A stretch of DNA of 64,000 nt from Bolinopsis microptera (lineage: Eukaryota; Ctenophora; Tentaculata; Lobata; Bolinopsidae): the NCBI RefSeq assembly GCF_026151205.1, contig NC_087073.1:19868837-19932836 (forward strand). Direction: 5' to 3'. Position 1 is the first letter of the stretch. Every line of letters begins with the position of its first letter. This document shows, in pieces, positions 27,401 to 36,400 of the stretch. The notes beneath the pieces are model-generated. The model searched no databases and was not told the DNA's origin. It was given only the letters and a program-made list of their open reading frames with translations. Made by a program: the position numbers and the translations under genes.

Positions 27401-30400
27401 GTTAATATTGTATATACACTGTTGTACACACCGCTGTACACACTGTACACACCGCTGTACACTGTACACACCGCTGTACATTGTACACACCGCTGTACAC
27501 TGTACACACCGCTGTACACTGTACACACCGCTGTACACTGTACACACCGCTGTACACTGTACACACGCTGTACGCTGTACACACTGTACACACTGTACAC
27601 ACCGCTGTACACTGTACACACCGCTGTACACTGTAGTACAGCATTCAATATTGATATTTCAGGCATGAAGAAACTAATATGTATCATCAAAACTTCTAGA
27701 GATTTTGAAAAAGAAATTCACCTAGTATTACTGAAAGGTTTTTGTAAAGGAACGAAAGATACGGTATATCTAACTGTATCCACTACAGCTAGGAACCCAT
27801 TTGTTGTATCCTCTTTCTGGTCCTTCTCTTTCTGGTCCTCCTTTTTGAATTCTTTAGGTATATTTTTAACGGGAATTAGCAGGACTCCTCGGTTCAACAA
27901 CCCGACACCTGATTCGTCAATCTGAGAAATTATATCAGTAAATTTATATTTCAGTGTAATTGTCAATAGAATAGTTGTTTCACTGAATCGAGTAATTTAT
28001 AAATACTTTTATTCAAAATAAGATTTATCTTCGACTGAAAAATTAGCTCCATTAGCCAAAGAACCTTACCCCTGTATCAAGCTTTCTAATTTTGACATCA
28101 CTGTTGTTGCCCAACGAACCAAAACAATTCTCAGCCATCAGGACTCCCTCTGGACTTTGAATGATATCGCTGCTGTATGGTATATCTGTCTTTACGCCTG
28201 TGGGGTAACTTGCTTAGGATTGCGGCTAAAAACGTGTCTGGATTAACAATAACATTTTGATAGCAATGAAATTGAACTCAAGAATATCACTGTAATATCA
28301 CCTGCAGCCTGATCTAGTACCCAGTTTCCTTCCACCTCCGTTTCCCTGGTTAAAGGATAGCAGGTAAAGTTTTTATCAGAGAATTTAACAAAGTGCCAGA
28401 CTCCCTCTCTTGATTGCACCATTAGCTCGTCATTATCCGTATTCAGGTGACTTTGTCGCACGGAACTTATCTCAAACGGGAGTTCACACTCTTTAGTCTG
28501 GCAATTGAAAGGATGAACAATGATAATATACCTTGAAGAAATCATATTATATGTAGGTAATGAGTTACGAACTAAGCAAATTTGATATACTAATATTGAT
28601 AAGATGTTAATAACTTCACTCATGGTTTACAGTTCAACGTGGCGTGAAACCTTATTCTCAGGGATGTTGTATCGGATCAGGAGATTTTCCGAAAAGATCC
28701 AGCAGAATTGTCCCCTGCCGGGTGTAACCTGAAAACCTCCCGTTTTCTTCTGTTTGAAGTACGACATGCGGTTCAGGTCGAGTCGCAGTACTGTCCGCTT
28801 TTTGGTATCAAATTTCATCAACGTCTCTGACTGTAAATTTATAGGTGCAAATATTCGGCCACGTGGTAAAATAAGCTCTGAACAGCCGAAATCAAAACAT
28901 AATTTATAATAACTGATCTGTACACCTGCACGACAGGCTTCCTTAATCCTTACCGAGGTATCGGAAGCAATGAGAAATTGGTCCCAGGCTGCAACAGTAA
29001 GATTTGGTTTGTACCCTAAGGCTGGCCCAATGTCCAAACACGTGACTTCTTCCGAATTGCTCTGAATCGTGTAAATAGCATCGGGACTTGTGCTGATAGC
29101 ATGCAGTATCCCAGCCTCTCCACCTGAGATAATGACACATAATATGGATCATTCATGCCGAATTAGTAACTTTTTCCCCCGTTATAATCATGAACAAATC
29201 GAACTCTTACAAAAACTAACCAGCCAAAAGGTGAGTGTATTTAGTTTGAACTTTTGGTCTTGGTAAAGATCGGGTGTTTACACATTCACTGAAAGACTTG
29301 GCCCGCTCAAGGGATACTGGTGCATCAGCGTTATAGTGAGGCAGAAACCAAGGACCCTGAAATCAAAATACACGTTATTTTTATTCTTCAAAGACATTTC
29401 AAAGTGTCGATTGATCTCTGAATTCAAAGCAAGCTGATCACAAATTTGGGGCGGTCCATAAATTACTTAGGTGAATTTGGTTAATTTTATAACTCTCCCT
29501 ACACTACTCTAATCAATTATAAGTATCAACTTACCCTTTCCCTGAACGAGCCCTTCGATATTTTACCCACAGAAGTTTCATCTGTCTGTGGTAATAACGT
29601 TCCGACCATAAAAGGTCGTTTCAGAGGGTACCTGCAGAAAAAAGTAGGATTTAAAGACTTAATTAGTTATGTTTCTTATTTGGGTACATTACATCATTAC
29701 ACATGGTTCATTTTTCACGATGCATTTACTTTACTATTTACCAAAGGCATTAAAACATCATTTTTTGTTTGAAGTAAAATATAAAGCCAAAGATCCGAAG
29801 TGTAAATACATTGTAAAATCAATTTACTGACAACAATTATGGGATCAGTTTGGACTGACGAAATACGTACGTGGTGCAATTGAAAAATATTGCGCGGCGC
29901 GACGCGCGGCAGACATATCAACCAGCACGTGACATGACAATAAGAAACATGGAAAACTGTGTACTACCAACCCGAAATTAACCAAAACTAGCAATACAAG
30001 AAAATAAACTACCATCAGAACAAGCACTTCCCCTTGACGTTGATAAAAAATTCTTATCTACTGCACTGATAATATGATTTAATAAGCGGGTCCAAATTCG
30101 GTCTAACGCTTTCTAAAGTCCCTCACCGTGGTGAAATATTGGATATAGGTCTAGCCCCGAATGGGATGCCATGTTTGTGCAGGATAGAAACCAGCATGTT
30201 CCAAATGTCGCCCTGTTGCTGCTCGAAGTCTAGTACGTTGCTCAGCGCTGTTGTAATGCCATCTTCTGGGTACGCCTGAAAAATATTTTCAAAATAAATG
30301 CTGAAAGGAATGGAAGTGTATGTTATTCTAAGAATTATCGTAACAATTTAAGGAATTATATTTCAATCCTCATTTCTTCTCTAAACTTCATCTAAAAACC

Positions 30401-33400
30401 TCTGACCTGCATATGTTTGACAATGTTGACCAGCTCCCTGGTAGAGTAGGGATAAAGGAATGTGCCGGCATCTGACATGGCTCTCAGCTCACTGAACGAC
30501 CCAATGAGTTTCAGGAGTATTTCCTCTGATACATCAGGTCCGTACTGTTTTAACAGTTCCTGTACGGAGGTTTGGTGAGATAACAACATGTTCTCTTTTA
30601 TTTTCTACAAGATAGGAAACTTGATTGACGGTTAAATGAGGAGGGCTGCCTGTGCCAAAAGATCAAGAATCTTAGGATACTCCTTCAGAACATCTACAAT
30701 GTAGTGTACTGTAAAACAAGGGCGGTCGAACTATTCGATGACCCTGTAGAGGAATCTACGAACTTTACAAATTTAATTAATTAATTATTAAGATAAGATG
30801 GATCGTAATTTAACTGTTCTGTGTGCGTTCATTTTTGTTTATTTACGATACGTTATTTTAAGCAGTTATAATAAAATTAATGATAAAGAAAAATATCAAA
30901 TTCCAATCATGTTACCAGTTCGGATTGAGGATCAGGGTTATCAATAGCATGGCAGCTAAGCAGGTCTCCCATAACAGCATAAAAATCGTTGCCCAGGAAG
31001 GGAAAGCCAGGTCTGTTAGCAAGGAATATAGCCCGGAAGTCAGGGTGACAAACAATGTCCTTATCAGTCAGCTCTTCCGTTGGTGTTCCAGGTGGAACTA
31101 TTTTCCTACCATCTGCAATTATTAGTATTATTAAAGTTAATCAGAACACATTTAGTTAACAAATACATAACTATTAATACCAACAACTAAATCACGATGA
31201 AGAGCATCGCCTCCTCACCAGATAGCCACATAGACCCCGTGTCCAGTAGAGTCCTGAGAACGGAGGTAACATTGGTCGGTGCTTTATCAGCTTCGTCTAC
31301 TACCAGCACTCTACCATTTCGCACTGCGCGCACTAGCGCTGAGTCCGCGTATTCTACTCTTCCTCCAGTTATTGTTGGCTAAAATTGTTGTTGCGGTGAG
31401 ATAGTATAAGTAAATAGTAATTAAATAGAGTTCCTAACGCCAAAGCATAACAATTGTTAAATAATCACTAGCACATTTCCTAATTTATGAAATTACCTGA
31501 ACTGTGATAGCCTGTACTGTACTATCCCTGTGTAACTGTAAATACTCCCTACTCCCTTCCAACAGTTCCAACAGTCTGTCTATCAGTTTGTTCTTCCCAA
31601 CTCCCTGGTTCCCCACCAACAGAATGTGGGATCCATCCCCAAAACTCCGTAATAGATCCTCCAGCAGGTAGAGTTGCTGAAGTAGTGAGAAGGTATGATA
31701 ATAATTAATAACTGACTATAATTTGATTCCTGATAATTAATTACTGATAAGCGATGGGCGACATCACTATGTATCCCATAATAACAGGAAATTTAAAAAC
31801 ACGACCCTTCAAGAAATAGCTGGTTCCTGGTTTTAACAATGTTTGAAACTTTGAAATGACTAAACCACTCAAACTTACGTTTTTGTTTTCGTAGAACAAG
31901 ATGTTAGGTATAAGTTCCTTATCACCCTTCAGCTTGGGAACAGAAACAGATCCAATAGTGAGGATATCATTATCTGATGTGATCGTGACGTCATCAACCT
32001 TGGTAGTCTCCAGTATTCCGATGTTGTTCAGAGTTTGTGTCAGTGTTTGACGAGTTAGAGCGGGCATGAACCTGGTGGTTTTAGTTGCTACAGTATAATG
32101 GGGGCGAAACTTTTACTTCTACTTCGGTATTCTTGCTATTTGAAACAACAAAGTTAGATTACACCTTGTCATAGATGTGCCATTATATGTTATGAAATGC
32201 ATTAGGGTACATGCATATCATTAACTGATAAAATATCAATCTGACCTGGTTAGCAGAGAAGTGTGGACTGAGTTTCCCAGATCAGCACCGTTTGCTACTG
32301 CCCTACAAATAGCAATCAGTCTCCTCATAGTCAACATATTTCCAATACCAGTCAAGACTGGATCGGTATGTGTCCGCAGAGTTTCACTCATTGTTTGGAT
32401 CCGTTTTATGTGCACTTTTGATGTTTCGGGACACTGTTAAGCGGTAAATTATGACAAAATTAGAAAACACACATTTAAGACATACATTGACATTTGATCG
32501 TTACACCTAGCGATAGCGATTTATTCACTATACATTCTTGCAGTCGGAATGAGAAGCTAACAAAGAAACCCAGTTTAAACTAACGATCTGTGAGATGAGG
32601 TTGAGCTGCTGATCCAGGTCTAGTGAAGTGTGGTGATGATAGTGCCACAATCCCAGAACCTCCGGGGTAATCCACTCTCCTTTCTCTTCTCCAGCTGAGG
32701 GAATGTCGTGAGTTACAGAACCAGTATTATAACAGCTTCACACAGCAATGATAACAGCTTCACACAACAATTTAGTCGGGAAATCAGAACATATTTGAAC
32801 AGATGAGAGCGGTTCAAAACAATTACAGACGGCTGATCTTGGTAATGAACACTTGAAGGACACGTAAAGAAGAAGAGTGGCCACTAACTAGCGATGATCC
32901 TGAAGGAAGGATGTATCTGGAGCACTCCCCGTCTGCTCAACTCCTCAGCAGATATATTTAACTTGGAGCACATGTTGTGGTGTGTGGTGTGGGGTAGCAG
33001 TCTAGTTCCGTCTGGTAAGGTTAGGACTCGGTCTTGACATAAACTGCCAGGGTCAGCTTTTAGAAAATATAAAAATGGTACAGGTTGAAGTTTTAGTGAA
33101 TATAACCAAGATCACAGATGAGATTGAAGGTATATCTAAAAGTCATCTTGAGTGGAACAATCGAATATTATTGTAGATTTAATAATCAGTAAAATACCTG
33201 GCTAAAGTAGAGAGGGTGGTATGGTGAAGCTTGTGAGCGGAGTCCAGGACAAACAGCTCACCAGAAAGAGCTGCTCGTACCAGGGGGGCGTGCTCCCAAA
33301 CTGTGTTACCTCCTGAAATAACACAAGATGTGACAACCAGCTGAGACTAGCCAAGATTTGTTAATTCCCATTATTATTCTTTTCGTTATATGGACGCCGG

Positions 33401-36400
33401 GTTCTGACATAAAGTCGAGACACTCATCACCGGGTCCCATTATCATTTATATTTAAAATAACTGCGGGCAGTTGACAGAACAATGTTCTGTATATAATGT
33501 CGTATAAATGCGACATGTTACATCAATTATGCGGCTGATTACTCCTTTGCCAAAAGCTCTGAGAATAGAAAAACATCTTGTCATGTTATCTAACAATATT
33601 GTACGGGGCTTTATTGTAAATTCAAAGCAACTATTAGCTGGTTTAATGACGAATTATCCTAACTTCAAACAAGGTGTACCGCAGCTAAAACCATGCTTCA
33701 TGCTTTCATGATAGTTGCGGGACTTATGAACAGCATAATTGACAACGATTATTATAGTAACCAAGTGACTACAAACACTTATAACTTTAACTAGACGTGC
33801 AAACATATAATTAGATTTAACAATCTATGTTTACGTCAGCCGTAAGTAAGGAACAAAAATACAAATTAATTGTCCTACCAATTCGCACAATTATTACTAT
33901 ATAACCATAAAAATGCAACGACGCTCAGATGTTACCAATGTGGCAAAGATAGAGTTAGGAATTTTCCTAGAAACCCCAAATAATTAATATTTCCAAAAAA
34001 TTTAAATATTAAATAAACTAACTTGAGTCCGTGTGTCTCTGTTGAAGTAAGTCACGTGACGTCATATCATTGTACAAAACTATCGAGTCTGTTTCGTATC
34101 CCAGTCGCCTGGCAAACTCATTTATAACCACCGACTTTCCACATCCCTGCGATGAAGAGATGAGATTACCCAATCAATGGATTTTTTCTGCGTAAATTGT
34201 CGACTGAGAAAATGTTATCAAATACAGGACGAGGGCTCTGGTCTCTGCATTCAACTCAAATCCGGATGTACAGATCAAGAATACTTACAGGAGAAACGAC
34301 AAGAATACTTACAGGAGGACCGACAAGAATACTTACAGGAGGACCGACAAGGCAGATGTCAGAGACGGAGTGGGAGAGTATCATGTCAGAAAGAAGGGTC
34401 TCTTGTGACGGAGTAGGGATATAAGGGGACAGTCTCGGGGGACCGCTAGTATTTCTACCTGTCCGAATTGGGTTTAGTATTTAAAGTGAGATAGTGTTAT
34501 ATACTCCAATAGACTGCCTATATATAATTCGAAACTGTCGATTCTTGTTTATAATAAGTCAGCAGAATTCTCATCCAACGTAAACCAAAACAAAAGTTCA
34601 TCTGCATCGTATACACCCTTAAGCTGATAAAGTAACTTACATCGGCAAAAAACCTTTTAAAACTACTAACTAAAGAACATATTAATATAAATGTACCTGC
34701 AGGGACGGTGAACTGGTGTCTGCCACACTTTACAGTAGCAATACCATCAGTGATATCCCGGACCTGGCAGACGGGATCACCTAGCACGGTCCGGGGTGAC
34801 GTGATCCCCAGATCTGATAACATCACCTCAAACTGGGACCGGGTGTCTGGTTGTAGCAGCAGCTTGTACGGGTATACTGTGTTCACTCTGGGAACAGGTC
34901 AAGTGAATAAGCACAGAATTAGGCAAAGTTTTGTCGTGTTAAATTAACAGATAAAGTCATCGGTAAAAAACCGTTTTGAAAACTTTAGAATTTTAGATTG
35001 ATCTTAGAATAACTGTTAAAAAGTATGTAGGAATACAATTAACCTATTTAACACTTATTAAAAACTCTTACAGTTTGGCGGAGTCTACAGTAGGAACTTT
35101 AGACACGATCTTCTGGAGGTTATCAATTGCAGAACTATTGAGATAGGGCCAGGTTTTAGCTTCTGATTCTTTGAAAAATGAGGCAAAGGATAATAAACTG
35201 TGTACACTCTTTTCGTCAGAACCAGCTGCATTCTGGGAAAGAGAGGAGGGTTTAAAAAGTTTATAAACGATTTCTGCTAATATGAAATTTATCGAGTGAA
35301 TTCTAAATGAACATAAAGTCCTATTATATAGCTAAGATCTTTTAAATGAAAGTGGTAATTAACTACCAGAAGGAGATGCTGCTTGTGTTCGTTGTACAGC
35401 AAGTCCTCAACAATCCTAGCCTGGAATCTAGATCTGAGGGGAGGGTCTAGAGGGTACCCTCTGTAGGGTGGGACTGGTACACCTGAGAATAGCTGGTTGT
35501 AATGGAAGAAGGTGGACACATTCCATACCTCCGGTTACCAGGTATGAAGTGGGGGAAATCACAACAAAAGTCACGATTGAGAAGAAAGATATTTTGTTTG
35601 ATGACCATACAGCTCAGTGTAATAATTCTTACCCAAAGCAACGACCCAGAAGTCAGGATGAACTCTGACAAGGTCAGAAGAAGGGTTAAGAAGTGTGTCG
35701 TATCTCTGATGTGCCACCAGGAACCTGCCATCCTCCAGGTGCATCTCTCTGAATTATAGTTGGTACATCAATTAGCAATAAAGGCTATGTAATCGAGGTA
35801 CTGGTAGCTAAATATCTAGAGAAAACGTTTATGAAAGGGAAATTTTGAAAATGTCCTACTGGTAACCGGTAGGACATTTTCAGATTTCAGCTTTCCCTGA
35901 CCCAAATTTCACTGTTTTGACTCATTTTTCTTCAATAACCAATTACAGAGTTCACTGTGGACGGTACAAGACCACAATGGGGTTCTGAAAGTTACAAAAG
36001 AAAGCTTTGATAAAGGGAAAATCGTCAAAAAAGAAGAAAATATTTTCGAAGATTATTGAAGAAGAGCTTTTATGCCGTCCCCTTGACCAAAATTTCGTGG
36101 TTTTTACTGAAATCTTTACCAGTGACCAATCAGTGAGGTCGGTGAGAGTGAGACAAGTCGCCATCAAGGTACTGGAAGCAGTATTATATATAGATATATC
36201 CAGAGTAAACTTTGATGCAATGAAATTTTTGAATATGACCTACCGTACCGGTAGAACATATTCAAATTTCAGCCTTCCACGTCCCACGACCCAAATTTCA
36301 CTGTTTTGACAGACTTTTTCTTGAATGACCATCTTACATGGTCACTGAGGATGGCAAGACACGATTGAGGTTCAAAGTTCTATTCCCAATGAAAGCTTTG

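Noticed and set aside
27247-27690. Long Cys/Val/Gln/Tyr or Thr/His-rich open frames
   Set aside because: They come only from the GTACAC minisatellite, exist in several frames on both strands and overlap a VWA8 intron.
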